From Oasisia sp. SBJ-2009 (taxonomy: Eukaryota; Annelida; Polychaeta; Sabellida; Siboglinidae): a stretch of 64,000 bases of DNA. The stretch spans positions 37,775,426 through 37,839,425 of the forward strand of contig OZ024865.1 in NCBI GenBank assembly GCA_964017155.1, read 5' to 3'. Positions 43,353 to 55,625 of this stretch are shown here, in pieces. Made by a program: the position numbers and the translations under genes. Under the pieces are notes generated by a model, which saw only the letters and a program-made list of their open reading frames with translations, was not told where the DNA came from and did not search any database. Numbering within the stretch: position 1 is the first letter of the stretch; each line of letters opens with the position of its first letter.

Positions 43353-44255
43353 TTCTCAGTCATGTCACTGGGTCCACTGGACATGTCGGAATGTGAATAC
43401 AATACAAAAGATACAAAGAATCCAGAGGGAAATATTAGACATCTTCACACACCAGGGGGCGCTGATAATTAGAACAGTCCCAGTACCCCAGGTTACTGAC
43501 ATGTTTCTGTGATGTTGGAACTGCGTTCAACCAGCGTTCAGCTTGCATTCAGCATGCGTTGAGCTGTTGAATCTCAGTTGAGTTTCAACTCGCACATGTT
43601 GAATGGCAAAGCCTGCATCCTTTGTAGAAACACCGGCATGCGTGCGAGCCCTGGAATTCACAAAGCATCACAACAATTCAGATTCTATTCTTTCGAGTAA
43701 TGGCGGACGAACACCTTATTTTACTTCAAAGAGATTCGCTGAATGCCTGAAGTCTTCACAAAAATGATATAGCATTGAAGCAATGCATATATACCAATAA
43801 ATGGTCTATGCAAATTGTGAGTGATACACCAAATATCAATCAAGATGTCTTTCAAGCATACACCCGTCTAGTGGGGAAAAAACTCCCATGTGCCATGTAT
43901 AATGCATATTGACAAGATTTCCGACTCATGCATCAGTTACTGTTATAAATATACAAATTCTGGTGTCAGTGTCTCACCATGAATGAAAATGAAAGAAAAC
44001 CATATACACTCAACCGACATTGAAAGCATAGCCTTTGACAGATATAGTGCAATTTTAATATTTAATTTTGTTATCCAATATGCTGTCTTTTTCACAAAAT
44101 CTGGACCATCTGCCTCTTTTAAGGTGACATATGTTCTTAATGGGACTTCTCAGCTTCATGGATTATATAGTCAGTGTGAAAGGAACACCATTTTTTGGGT
44201 AAACAATAACTGTCACATCACACAATTTGACAACATCCTGGTTTCCCATTACATA
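43353..44255. other. No gene recognised
   Basis: Between the complete hAT and the next LTR-like sequence. The plus-strand frame at 43983-44336 has no recognisable domain and partly enters the LTR. Nothing else can be supported. Confidence 0.4.
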
Positions 44256-44259
44256 CAGG

Positions 44260-44949
44260 TGTCGTACCGCTACTTAGAGATCACTCTTAGGCAACAGCAG
44301 AGTAAATTAAGAGGGATTAACTTTGTAGTGTTATAAGTACCTATAAATAAACACACTTATATAAAGTGAGATAGGTACAAACTTTATTTGACCCTTCAAA
44401 ATAACTGTAGTAAACTAACAGCCAAGCATGATAAAACTAAAGATACCAATCAAGCTTCACATGGCTCCACTAAACTCTCCACACGGACAAACTAGATTCA
44501 GTTTACAAACTCAACTCTATACCCTGACCATGCCAGTCCAACCCAGCTTCAACACAGAGGCAGCTCAGCCTTACTTCCCAGCCCATGCTGGAGGGAAACC
44601 CTCCAGCTGCTCACTCTGCACCATGTGTGCGCCTGACAACTCTCTCAGTCTCTCTCCTCATGTGTTCCCGGAGCCTGGCGTTTATACCCCTCCCTAACTT
44701 TGGGAGACCTTCGTTTCAATAACTATTACACATACTCGCTGGTGGGCATCACTCAACACTGGGATGGTCCTACCACCAGCAGGAAACCCCTGTGGTTTGG
44801 AGACAGGAAATCTTTGTGGTCACTCAACTTTGAGATACCTAGAGTGGGTAGCCCGATTACTGGTGGGATACCCTTGTGGCAGCCTTACCATATAGGTACA
44901 TGTAGAAAAACAGCGACCAGAATACCTGTATCTTTAGTTGCCCTCTACA
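44260..44949 (-). mobile_element. Solo-LTR-like repeat, second family member
   Basis: In reverse orientation it starts TGTAGAGGGCAAC and ends GTAGCGGTACGACA. It shares with 22117-22548 the GGTACGACA end, an AATAAAG signal, a TATA-like GGGTATAAAC and the GAGAGACTGAGA-type stretch. The right end is less certain and no target duplication was found. Confidence 0.4.
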
Positions 44950-45237
44950 AGTCTTGCCCAGCTGGCCAGAAATCCTAAGTCTGACTTACTTGAGAGGCTG
45001 AGGGTTGTAAATCACAATTCAAATATACATGACATTATGGCTGCAGCCACTGGCTAGCCTGGATGAAAACATGTCTCTTAATCTGGGGTATCTATACTAG
45101 GGTTAGCATTAGTCTGTCGTTACGGTAGACATCTCTGTTGAGCCCAGTTTGAATATTCTGTTGCCTTGGTAACAACTGTGATCATGTGTCATGTGTCTGG
45201 TAACATCCAGCCACCTTTGAACCCCAAGAATGATATG

Positions 45238-45575
45238 TGGGTTTAGGAAATAAAGGCAAGTTTTTATATAGTGCAGTATCCAGTCCTCAGAACCGTTCAA
45301 AGCGCTTTACACTTTACTTCCCCGACAGACCTGTTCACTCAGACACCATCTCAACTTCTCTGGGAACCATCCAGCCATATGCTACATTTAATGCCCGAAG
45401 GCTGCTCGTACACATATCCACCACTGTCTATAGCCAGGTACTCATTTATACAGCTGAGTGAACTGGAGCAATGAAGAGTGAAAAAACTTGCCCAAGGTTT
45501 TAACACCACAGCACAGGATTTGAACCCGGATTCTCATAGTCGAAAGTCCGAAGCCCTGAGCCATTGCGCTCTACA
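45238..45575 (-). mobile_element. tRNA-derived SINE
   Basis: On the minus strand the head carries a pol III box A (TGGCTCAGGG, about 45563-45554) and box B (GGTTCAAATCC, about 45527-45517) at tRNA spacing. A body of about 250 bp shared with 18704-18897 follows and ends in CTTTATTTCC. The arrangement head-body-tail defines a SINE rather than a functional tRNA gene. Confidence 0.75.
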
Positions 45576-45919
45576 TGTGCATGTATATGCAATGGTACAG
45601 CGCCTCACGCTGTATCTGCCTTGTGGCTTTTGCAATATGGCCACCTTTGCCTTGCTTGACTCTAGTGTTCTCAGGACGGAGGCCCCTGTGCCATAGTTCA
45701 GTCGGTCAATGTATACTGTACAACAAAAGAAAGCGATTTGATGCCGTCCATGTCACCAGATGGCAAAGAGAGGCTACTGCTGAGATGAATGCAGGGAGAG
45801 AAACATATCGGAAGGGGCAGCTAGACAGACCAGTTATTAAAATGAAAAAGCTGCTGTCCAGCTGAACAAGAAGACTAGTGAACACAAGTATTCGCACAGT
45901 GAGAGATCAGCATACATAC

Positions 45920-46037
45920 CTGTATAACATGTAAGGTGTCTGTGTGACACTGCGCATCCATCCATGACGAGTCTGTCATCTCATCAAAAGGGTGACTTTC
46001 GCCCACTGTCAACCACAGCACACACCAGTTGATACAC
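45920..46037 (-). CDS. Unrecognised host exon
   Basis: Acceptor CTCACTGAG and donor CAG|GTATGT enclose a stop-free frame reading WLTVGESHPFDEMTDSSWMD and AQCHTDTLHVIQ. The protein looks genuine but the family is not recognised. Strand matches the EGF-laminin-like exons, so it may be part of the same gene. Confidence 0.3.
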
Positions 46038-46494
46038 CTCAGTGAGCAATCAACAATAGAATGTCACATCTGCAAACGCAATGAGAGATGCACATATTTA
46101 AGTGGATGAAAGCATTACACAAGTTCAGACTGACAACTTACCTCACGGTGAGTAATTACAAATACCTTTATCTCATGTTATTAACTGATAATTTTGTTTT
46201 GTTTGATAATTTTCGCTTCAGCGTGTCCAAAGCATTTCTTTGCTGCAGCACAAGACTTCCTGTTTCTGTTCACAAATGCAAGTTCTATGGTCAGATGTTC
46301 AACATTGACACACCAAATTATTGTCACAGCGATGGCTGCTGTGCATATTTTTGGAAATTTCTGCTCTCACATACAACGGTGTACACACAAACACCTGCCA
46401 TTTGTACCTATCACCAGGTAACAATTTTTTTACGTACACCCTCCCATAGAGAGAATCCACATTCCATAGCCATAACAAGTACATTTATTTTGTA

Positions 46495-46620
46495 GTTGAG
46501 TAAAAGTAAATCTAAAAAATGCCTCTCAGGTAAAAGTAAAAATACTTTCTGAAAACTGTACAAGTAAATAAATGTACTTGAAGTAAACATAAAAGTACCA
46601 TTTTATTTTGTAAGTGTATA
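46495..46620. repeat. hAT-like terminal sequence
   Basis: A run of GTAAAAGTAAA, TGTACTTGAAGTAAAC and AAAAGTACC motifs like those at 27136 and 34690. Probably an end of another hAT copy whose exon remains at 48656-48893. Confidence 0.4.
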
Positions 46621-46814
46621 AAGTGGTTGATGCGGCTGCTGCAAATAAAACACAATTCAGTTGCAGAAAACTCACCAAACACTCTACTGAACAACACTGA
46701 CTACTGAGAATACTGCCTGACTACACTCAACAGGCAGAGGACTTGTCTTCCTTGTCTGGGGTGGTAGATGCAGGTGTCTCTGCAGCAGACAGTCGCGGGT
46801 TGATGTACCTGTAA

Positions 46815-48367
46815 TACCATTTCAGATGGATGTACAGGTGTACCACCATTGCAGATGCATGTACTGGCGTAACACCATTGCAGATGTATGTACAGGTGTA
46901 CCACCATTATAGATGCATGTACTGGTGTAACACCATTGCAGATGCATGTACAGGTGTAACACCATTGCAGATGCATGTACTGGTGTAACACCATTGCAGA
47001 TGGATGTACTGGTGTACCACCATTGCAGATGCATGTACAGGTGTACCACCATTGCAGATGCATGTACTGGTGTAACACCATTGCAGATGCATGTACAGGT
47101 GTAACACCATTGCAGATGCATGTACAGGTGTACCACCATTGCAGATGCATGTACAGGTGTACCACCATTGCAGATGCATGTACTGGTGTAACACCATTGC
47201 AGATGGATGTACAGGTGTAACACCATTGCAGATGGATGTACAGGTGTACCACCATTGCAGATGCATGTACAGGTGTAACACCATTGCAGATGTATGTACA
47301 GGTGTACCACCATTGTAGATGCATGTACTGGTGTACCACCATTGTAGATGCATGTACTGGTGTAACACCATTGTAGATGCATGTACAGGTGTAACACCAT
47401 TGCAGATGCATGTACAGGTGAAACACCATTGCAGATGGATATACAGGTGTAACACCATTGCAGATGCATGTACTGGTGTAACACCATTGCAGATGGATGT
47501 ACATGTGTAACACCATTGCAGATGGATGTACTGGTGTAATACCATTGCAGATGCATGTACTGGTGTAACACCATTGCAGATGCATGTACAGGTGTACCAC
47601 CATTGCAGATGGATGTACAGGTGTACCACCATTGCAGATGGATATACTGGTGTACCACCATTGCAGATGGGTGTACTGGTGTACCACCATTGCAGATGCA
47701 TGTACAGGTGTACCACCATTGCAGATGGATGTACAGGTGTACCACCATTGCAGATGGATGTACTGGTGTACCACCATTGCAGATGCATGTACAGGTGTAA
47801 CACCATTGCAGATGCATGTACTGGTGTACCACCATTGCAGATGGATGTACTGGTATACCACCATTGCAGATGCATGTACAGGTGTAACACCATTGCAGAT
47901 GCATGTACTGGTGTACCACCATTGCAGATGGATGTACTGGTATACCACCATTGCAGATGCATGTACAGGTGTAACACCATTGCAGATGCATGTACTGGTG
48001 TACCACCATTGCAGATGGATCTACTGGTGTACCACCATTGCAGATGCATGTACAGGTGTAACACCATTGCAGATGCATGTACAGGTGTACCACCATTGCA
48101 GATGGATGTACTGGTGTACCACCATTGCAGATGCATGTACAGGTGTAACACCATTGCAGATGCATGTACTGGTGTAACATCATTGCAAATGGGTGTACAG
48201 GTGTAACACCATTGCAGATGGATGTACTGGTGTAACACCATTGCATATGGATGTACAGGTGTAACACCATTGCAGATGCATGTACTGGTGTAACACCATT
48301 GCATATGGATGTACTGGTGTAACACCATTGCAGATGCATGTACTGGTGTAACACCATTGCAGATGTA
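46815..48367. repeat. 29-bp minisatellite, about 53 units
   Basis: Units read GCATGTACTGGTGTAACACC followed by ATTGCAGAT, with variants (G/C at the second base, CTGG/CAGG, AACAC/ACCAC). Because 29 is not a multiple of three and the unit lacks stops in most frames, open frames up to 511 codons arise on the minus strand and 226 on plus. These are artefacts. The minus strand just left of it (46741-46800) reads NPRLSAAETPASTTPDKEDK to a stop, a possible hAT C-terminal bit. Confidence 0.95.
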
Positions 48368-48655
48368 GGTTTAATTCAAGTGGGAAAAATCTTGTATGAA
48401 CAGTCTGACATGGTCCTAGTGGCCGATTCCACCGACAGTAACCAGAAACTACCATTACAAACCAAGAACAACTCACAAGGTGGCTTTTTGAAGAACAGGA
48501 AGCATAAGAACAGTTATAATGTACCCCGCAATAAAACTACTATGTTACAAAGTAGTAAACAGATCCCACAATTACTACCATTCTGAGATACATGAATTAC
48601 ATAACATTTGGCAAGTGGTTCCTGAAACTGAGAAGACGACAACACCACCACTCAC

Positions 48656-48893
48656 CCCACTCCTTCACGCCTTCCTCTGCCTCCCAGTCCGCCTTGTAGG
48701 TGGGGTGTGGGGTGGCCGCAGCAATGGTCTTCTTGCACTGCATCGCACCAGCGAAACGATTGCCAATGCCTGCCAATAGCACATTGACAAGAGGACGATA
48801 GCACAAGTCCAGCCTTTCTCATCACTTCTCCAGTTTTGTTCTCAGCATTGAGATTGTTGGGATCAAGTACCCCATGTACACGTGTTTATCGGA
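48656..48893 (-). pseudogene. Broken hAT transposase exon (third copy)
   Basis: After TGTTGCAG the frame reads VYMGYLIPTISMLRTKLEK, then two adjacent stops (TGATGA). It continues YRPLVNVLLAGIGNRFAGAM and HPTYKADWEAEEGVKE to donor GTGAGT. It is the same segment as the exon at 33066-33298 but of a different hAT subfamily. Dead copy. Confidence 0.7.
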
Positions 48894-49013
48894 CTGCAAC
48901 ATTACATCACATATTACAGTAATTTCTATTGTTTCATGTAATGTGTCTTCATTGTGTATTAACATTTACCAAATACACATATATGAGCTTAACACTGACA
49001 TAACCATATCTTT

Positions 49014-49195
49014 GCTTACTATTAAAATATCATAATTATCATTAAATGCAGTCAATTAATATGCACTGCATTACTGCTCTCATTTGCAAGAATTGCTACT
49101 TTTTGCTTACTATTAAAATGTCATAATTATCATAAAGTGCAGTCGATTAATATGCACAGCTTTTTTAATTTGCAAAAACTGCTACTTTTAAACAT
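49014..49195. repeat. 93-bp tandem duplication
   Basis: TTGCTTACTATTAAAATATC, CATAATTATCAT and TGCAGTCAATTAATATGCAC recur at about 49014 and 49105. Non-coding. Confidence 0.75.
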
Positions 49196-49530
49196 AGAAA
49201 GGAATTATATTGAAAAGGATTATATGTCAACTGTGTCTTTGCCATCAAAGCAGATGATGTGAAACTCTGTATAATCACTATAACAGGGGTAGAAATAACT
49301 CCAAAATGTCTGGCAGTCAGCAGCACTGCCTAGTTGAGAAAACTGGCAGTCCTCGGAGATATATGGCTGTCCTGAAAATGGCCCAAAAAATGTATTGCAA
49401 AATAACACAACAAACACAATATCTTAAAATGGAACAAATTTAATACAAAAGGCAAACATCAAACACATACATAACCCCGCACCAACAACATATATACACC
49501 AACACCAGAAACATAATTATATACACCTAC

Positions 49531-49977
49531 ACTGGAAACATAATTATATACACATACACCACAAACATATATACATAAACACCAAAAACATCAACAAGGT
49601 TGTTCATCTCTCTCTCCCAATCTGGCAAGAGCTGTCGCCAGATAACATCACTGTCACCGCCTCCACATGTCTGGTTGGGGCGACGTGTTGACTTGCCGTT
49701 CCAGTGACGGACAGGATCTTCGGGATTGAAGTCTAGTTCACTTGGTATCTGCAGTACGACTGTCGGGCTGTCGGCGGTGTCCTGCAGTTTACTCCGTCAG
49801 TCTGACTTCACCAACTTGGAGTGTGAAAACCCTCTCTCACAGTCGGCAGAGTGGGCCGGCACAGAGTGGGCCGGCAGTGTGAGGACCAGGTCAATGACGC
49901 TCAGGATGTCCGGGCACTGGTCGACGTGCAGCTCGTTGATGGTCACCCAGGTCTGCTTTCGGAAGGATCCTGCTGGT
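49531..49977 (-). pseudogene. hAT C-terminal exon (hATC) with a stop and an internal duplication
   Basis: It reads DILSVIDLVLTLPAHSV, then PAHSADCERGFSHSKLVKSD, TGA, and in the same frame RSKLQDTADSPTVVLQIPSE and RHWNGKSTRRPNQTCGGGDS. The dimerisation motif LPxhSADCERGFS is clear. A 15-bp tandem duplication repeats PAHS(V) inside the motif. TGA stands where this family normally has Trp (KTDWRSxL). Ends at TAG near 49531. Confidence 0.8.
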
Positions 49978-50191
49978 CTGGAACACATGCATTGGAAAAT
50001 TATAGTGCTTCCTTCATATTCTTTAAAAACTGCTTGTCTTCACCCAAGCAACCTGGAATATACATTGACAGACATCAAAATCACTTTGCTTCAAACTGTA
50101 GTTATTTGCCCAACTGCAATCAGCAAAATATATATTTGCCTAAATATAATTATAGCCAGTTTACCAGAAAAGAGACATAAAAAACACTCAC

Positions 50192-50314
50192 TTCCTATAG
50201 AGAATGTCCTTGAGGAGGGTCCACTGTGGGTCCACCTCGTAGACAGCCACACCTGCTCTCTGTAGGATCAGCTTAAACCTCTTCACAAGGTATGCAACAC
50301 GGTCATCACCAAAC
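50192..50314 (-). CDS. hAT transposase exon before hATC
   Basis: Acceptor GGAATTCAG, donor GTGAGT. It reads FGDDRVAYLVKRFKLILQRA then VAVYEVDPQWTLLKDILYRK, undamaged. Part of the hAT copy at 49284-57836. Confidence 0.65.
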
Positions 50315-50518
50315 TCTGAATTCCATAAACAATCAATATGATTTAATAAAACTTGATGTCAGCATGATTTCGTTAACATTTAGTAGGTTGATTTTATTTG
50401 GCTATGAACTGCAATATGCATGAGTTGTCTTCTGGCTACATTCCACTTTTATTTTAAATTCTGCAAAAAATATTCATGACTTGGCCTTATAACAGTCTTG
50501 CTACATTTCACTTTTATT

Positions 50519-51721
50519 TTAACGTATGCCGCGGGTCGGGAATTGCCGGGAAATGATAAAATGGTTGATTTTTAATAAAGTGGATTTTCAGAACGAACCA
50601 TGTATTCCTCACGTGTTGGTAACTTTATTTCACTGAATTCGTCCTAAAAGTTTCAAAAAAACGATTAAATATGTCGCTACCCAACTTGCTGCTAACGTCG
50701 TTATGGCGGATGGACTTTTAAATCGACGGAAACGGCCCAACTTTCAGCGCGCTCAAACGTAAACATTGCTCCTTGCAACGCGGCCATGTTTGGTATCGTC
50801 TTGTTGGAAATGATCCCTTCCGTACGCTGCCGAAGTCAAAAGTCGACGACATCCGTACATAAATTAGTTATCGGCGTCGAAAGTGCCGTGAAACTATCCA
50901 ATCACAAACTGTCTCTGCCGGTTGCTTGGCAGCCCGACCTCACGCGAACCATATATGGTGATCGCGGCCACGTAGCTAATTAAAATTGACCTTATGTAAC
51001 GACGCCAGCCAATCACGGTGCGGCTTCAAGATGAATGACCTGTATGTGTCATGGCGTCCGATCGACGAAAGATCCGTACGGTTTACCAATTTGAAAGAAA
51101 GAAACGATATAATAAACGCAAATAAGCTGAATGCGCGGGAGGTAGCATGATGCTGTTCAGTCGCGCAACGGACCCGCGGAAGCGGCAGCGAACGGGGAAA
51201 GAAATGCCGACGGCGACGTCGGGCTGGCCTTGCTACGCGGCTATGGTCGCCGGCCGCCTTCGACCCGGACTCTCACCGACAGCGGCGCTGGCACTGGCGT
51301 CGCCGAAGTTTGTCGCTCTATCAGTCGGAAGTTACATTTATTTATTTATTTATTACAGAAAATAATTTGACTGAATTTGTTTCATTCATATTAACCCAAT
51401 GTGGAATTAATATAAAACGAAAGGTGGTACTGTTGTTGGATTTACTTTTCTAGCATTATTTTGTTCTTATCAAATATGAGAAGTATTTTAGGTAATTAAA
51501 TTTTTAAACAGTTTATTTAACATTAAATAATTAATTAAACATTAATTGTGGCAGCGTATGCTTATCATTTAATATATGTGTGCATGAAATTGACCAATTA
51601 TTTAATAATAGATGTATGTGTTTGTGTGTGTGTGTATATATATATATATTATATATGATATAAATATGTGTATATATATATATTATATATATAGGTCCTA
51701 CATATATACATATATATATAC

Positions 51722-51770
<49 letters not shown>

Positions 51771-53208
51771 TATATACATATATATATAATATACATATAT
51801 ATCAAATTTTATTTCATAAAAGACAACATTACATAATACATATACAATGTATGAGTACGCTTGGCTAGTGATGAATTTCTTCGCCGCCGCTTGTGTAAAG
51901 TATATATTTTTTCCATATATATATACTGAATATGGTTCACACACTTTCATTATATATTTACCACATGTTGCTGGTATGAAAAACAGTCATAATGCTGACT
52001 TTACACTGGTGTTATTAAAAATATTTGATGTTCATTTGTTTTTTTGCCGTTTTCTCAAAACCTACTTTTCGACAATATTGCTATTTTGCGGGAGGTCTCC
52101 CGAAAAAAGTACCAAATCTAGGAGTCTGATTTTTTTACCATGTATTCCCTATGGTACAGTGGGTGCAATGATGCTTTTTAAACATGATAGCTTTTATATA
52201 AAGATTATTATTGATGACTGAAGTTGTTATAATATTTGGAAAAACGGAAAACAATCTTCGCAATTTCTTTTTTATAATAAATATTGTAAGGAGTTGAACA
52301 AAAACAGCATCATTCCACTCTACAACACTTCAGTGGATCATAACAGACAAAAAAGAAAGAAACATATGCACAGTTTTACTGCAAGACCTCCCGCAAAATC
52401 ATGTGTAGCTATTTTCACAGAAAAGCCGGTTGCCATGGTTACGGTTATGCAAATGAGATGAAATTATACAATTGGTCTTAAGGTAGGACACTGGTCGGGA
52501 AATGGATTTTGATGATATCTCAACAACCAGAGAAGCAATCTTTATAAAACTTTCAGGATGTGTTTCTGGTGGGAAAAGATGACCAATTGTAAAATTTCAT
52601 CTCATTTGCATAACCGTAACCATGGCAACCGACTTTTCTGTGAAAATAGGTACGCATGATTTTGCGGGAGGTCTTGCAGTAAAACTATGCATATGTTTCT
52701 TTCTTTTTTGTTTGTTATGATCCACTGAAGTGTTGTAGAGTGCAATGATGCTGTTTTTGATCAACTCCTTACAATATTTATTATCAAAAAGAAATTGCAA
52801 AGATTTTTTTCGTTTTTCCAAATATTATAACAACTTCAGTCATCAATAAAAATCTTCATATAAAAGCTATCATGTTTAAAAAGCATCATTGCACTCACTG
52901 CACCATTGGGAATACATGGTAAAAAAATCAGACTCCTAGGTTTTCACTCTGAACATCAAATATTTTTAATAACACCAGTGTAAAGTCACCATTATGACTG
53001 TTTTCCATACCAGAAGCATGTGGTAACTATATAATGAAAGTGTGTGAACCATATTCAGTATATATATATATATGGAATTTGTTTATAGTTTACACAAGCG
53101 GCGGCGGCGGCAGTGAATAAATTCATCACTGGCCAAGCATACTCATACATTGTATATGTATTATGTAATGTTGTCTTTTATGAAATAAAATTTGATATAT
53201 ATGTATAT

Positions 53209-53241
<33 letters not shown>

Positions 53242-53281
53242 GTAAGGCCTATACATATATATATATACACATATTTATATC

Positions 53282-53316
<35 letters not shown>

Positions 53317-54437
53317 TACATACACACACAAACATCTATTACTAAATAATTGGTCAATTTCATGCACACATATCATAAATGATAAGCATACTCTGTCACA
53401 ATTAATGTTTAATGAATTATTTAATGTTAAATAAATTGTTTAAAAATTTAATTACCTAAAATACTTTTCATATTTGATAAGGAAAAAAATAATGCTAGAA
53501 AAGTAAATCCAACAACAGTACCACCTTTCGTTTTATGTTAATTCCACATTGGATTAATATGAATGAAACAAATTCAGTCAAATTATTTTCTGTAATAAAT
53601 AAATAAATGTAACTTCCGACTGATACTGATAGAGCGACAAACTTCGGCAGCGCCAGCGCCGCTGTCAGTGACAGTCCGGGTAATCGGCGGCCGGCGGCCG
53701 TAGCCGCGTAGCAAGGCCAGCCCGACGTCGCCGTCGGCATTTCTTTCCCCGTTCGCTGCCGCTTCCGCGAGTCCGTTGCGCGACTGAACAGCATCATGCA
53801 GGCTGTTCATGCTATCTCTCGCGCATTCAGCTTATTTGCGTTTATTATATCGTTTCTTTCTTTCAAATTGGTAAACCGTACGGATCTTTCGTCGATCCGA
53901 CGCCATGACACATACAGGTCATTCATCTTGAAGCCGCACCGTGATTGGCTGGCGTCGTTGCATAAGGTCAATTTTAATTAGCTACGTGGCCGCGATCACC
54001 ATATATGGTTCGCGTGAGGTCGGGCTGCCAAGCAACAGCTGAAACTGTTTGTGATTGGATAGTTTCGCGGCACTTTCGGCGCCGATAACTAATTTATGTA
54101 CGGATGTCGCCGATTTTTGACTTCGGTAGCGTACGGAAGGGATCATTTCGAACACGAGGATACCAAACATGGCCGCGTTGCATGGAGCAATGTTTACGTT
54201 TGAGCGCGCTGAAAGTTGGCCCGTTTTCGTCGATTTTAAAGGCCAGCCGCCATAACGACATTAGCAGCTAGTTGGGTAACGGCATAGTTAATCCTTTTAT
54301 TGGTACTTTTAGGACGAATTCAGTGAAATAAAGTTAGCAACACGTGCGCAAGACATCGTTCGTTCTGAAAATCAAGTTTATTAAAATTCGACCGTTTTGT
54401 CATTTTCCTGCAATTCCCGACCCGCGGCATACGTTAA
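50519..54437. mobile_element. 3.9-kb foldback element bounded by TTAA
   Basis: Two arms of about 1.9 kb (about 50523-52484 and 52578-54433) are near-identical reverse complements around a unique spacer of about 95 bp. The outer ends are TTAACGTATGCCGCGGGTCG on the left and its reverse, with ...GGCATACGTTAA, on the right. TTAA at both borders is the target choice of piggyBac and Kolobok transposases. The arms include mirrored AT microsatellites (51630-51800, 53205-53320) and mirrored GC-rich blocks. No transposase is seen, so it is a non-autonomous foldback element lying in an intron of the hAT copy. Confidence 0.85.
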
Positions 54438-54479
54438 ATCCTGCAAAAAAACGTATAGCACATATGCCATGGCACTCAC

Positions 54480-54697
54480 CACCGGTGTCATCCGAGTCCG
54501 GCCAGTTCTGTAGGCTGGCGCTCTGAGCTGCCTCCAGGACGTCCTCTTCCACATCCACAAAGCGGGTGGAGAGACTGCGGAGGAGGCCATCGAGGGCCTT
54601 CTCCCTTGCTGACGTGAAGGCGATGATGTTTCCCTTCAGTTGCTGTCTATGAAGCACATCGTGGTCGTTGAAGATCTCGCTCAACCTCGGTCCTGGT
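54480..54697 (-). CDS. hAT transposase exon
   Basis: Acceptor GTTTGCAG, donor GTGAGT. It reads LSEIFNDHDVLHRQQLKGNI, then FTSAREKALDGLLRSLSTRF and VDVEEDVLEAAQSASLQNWP. Stop-free. Helical middle region of a ZNF862/KIAA1586-like hAT protein. Confidence 0.65.
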
Positions 54698-54843
54698 CTG
54701 CAAACACATGGCTTTGTGATTATTGTCACATACAAATATAAAAAACAATCTTCTTCTCTCAACACTGGTCCAATCCCGTAAATGAATGATATAAAAAAAA
54801 GTCACAAAACTGGGTATTGGCTTACTAAACTGTGTATTATACA

Positions 54844-55347
54844 AATAGCGTATCTGGTTAGGAACCTCTTCAACACTTTCTCTGTGGTCAGTAGGATTGA
54901 GTGGAGGTCTGTGGTCAGTAGGATTGAGTGGAGGTCTGTGGTCAGTAGGATTGAGTGGAGGTCTGTGGTCAGTAGGATTGAGTAGAGGTCTGTGGTCAGT
55001 AGGATTGAGTGGAGGTCTGTGGTCAGTAGGATTGAGTGGAGGTCTGTGGTCAGTAGGATTGAGTGGAGGTCTGTGGTCAGTAGGATTGAGTGGAGGTCTG
55101 TGGTCAGTAGGATTGAGTGGAGGTCTGTGGTCAGTAGGATTGAGTGGAGGTCTGTGGTCAGTAGGGTTGAGTGGAGGTCTATGACTGTCACCTCCCGTCG
55201 CTGCATGGCCAGCGACAGCGTTGAGAGCTCACTGGTGACACCTCTCAAGAAGTGCAGGTATAGCACGACGTCTTTCTTGAGTAGATGTCCCAGGTAGCTC
55301 TTGTCCTTGCCACGGGCATCTGCTGAGCTGGCAGAGTTCTGTTTGAC
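54844..55347 (-). CDS. hAT exon with an in-frame 27-bp minisatellite
   Basis: After acceptor TTACAG: VKQNSASSADARGKDKSYLG, LLKKDVVLYLHFLRGVTSEL, SLAMQRREVTVIDLHSTLL. Then DLHSILLTT repeated to eleven units in total, and EKVLKRFLT. The helix before and after is normal for the family. The nine-residue unit is an expansion of a segment that normally occurs once. The reading frame is kept throughout. The donor is uncertain (perhaps GTATAA near 54843). Confidence 0.7.
54882..55180. repeat. 27-bp coding minisatellite, eleven units
   Basis: GTGGTCAGTAGGATTGAGTG plus GAGGTCT is repeated with only a few substitutions (STL, DLY variants). Confidence 0.97.
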
Positions 55348-55625
55348 CTGTAACACAAAGTAAAACAGCCATTGAGCTTTGTCCACATATCTGATCTCCT
55401 GAAAAGAGGAAACATCAATCAATGTGAACAGCATCCAATGTACAGTAACACTGACGTACGTTGAGCAATTGTGTTAGTTAGTTAGTTACCTGAGACAGGT
55501 GTGTGTCGTGATGCCCTCATACCGCCAAGGATGGTGACGAGGCCAGCACATGTGTGGGGGATCCATCGAGTCCCCCCAACTCTGGTCTAATATTACTAAT
55601 ATCATAACTCTACTTATATGTTTAC

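Noticed and set aside
45517..45570. Functional tRNA gene
   Set aside because: Box A and B are present but the body continues as a SINE shared with another locus, and no tRNA fold end is evident.
46701..48357. Open frames of 416-511 codons on the minus strand
   Set aside because: They are translations of a 29-bp satellite that lacks stops; several frames and both strands are open at once.
51612..51950. Tyr/Ile-rich open frames
   Set aside because: Translations of (TA)n microsatellites within the foldback arms.
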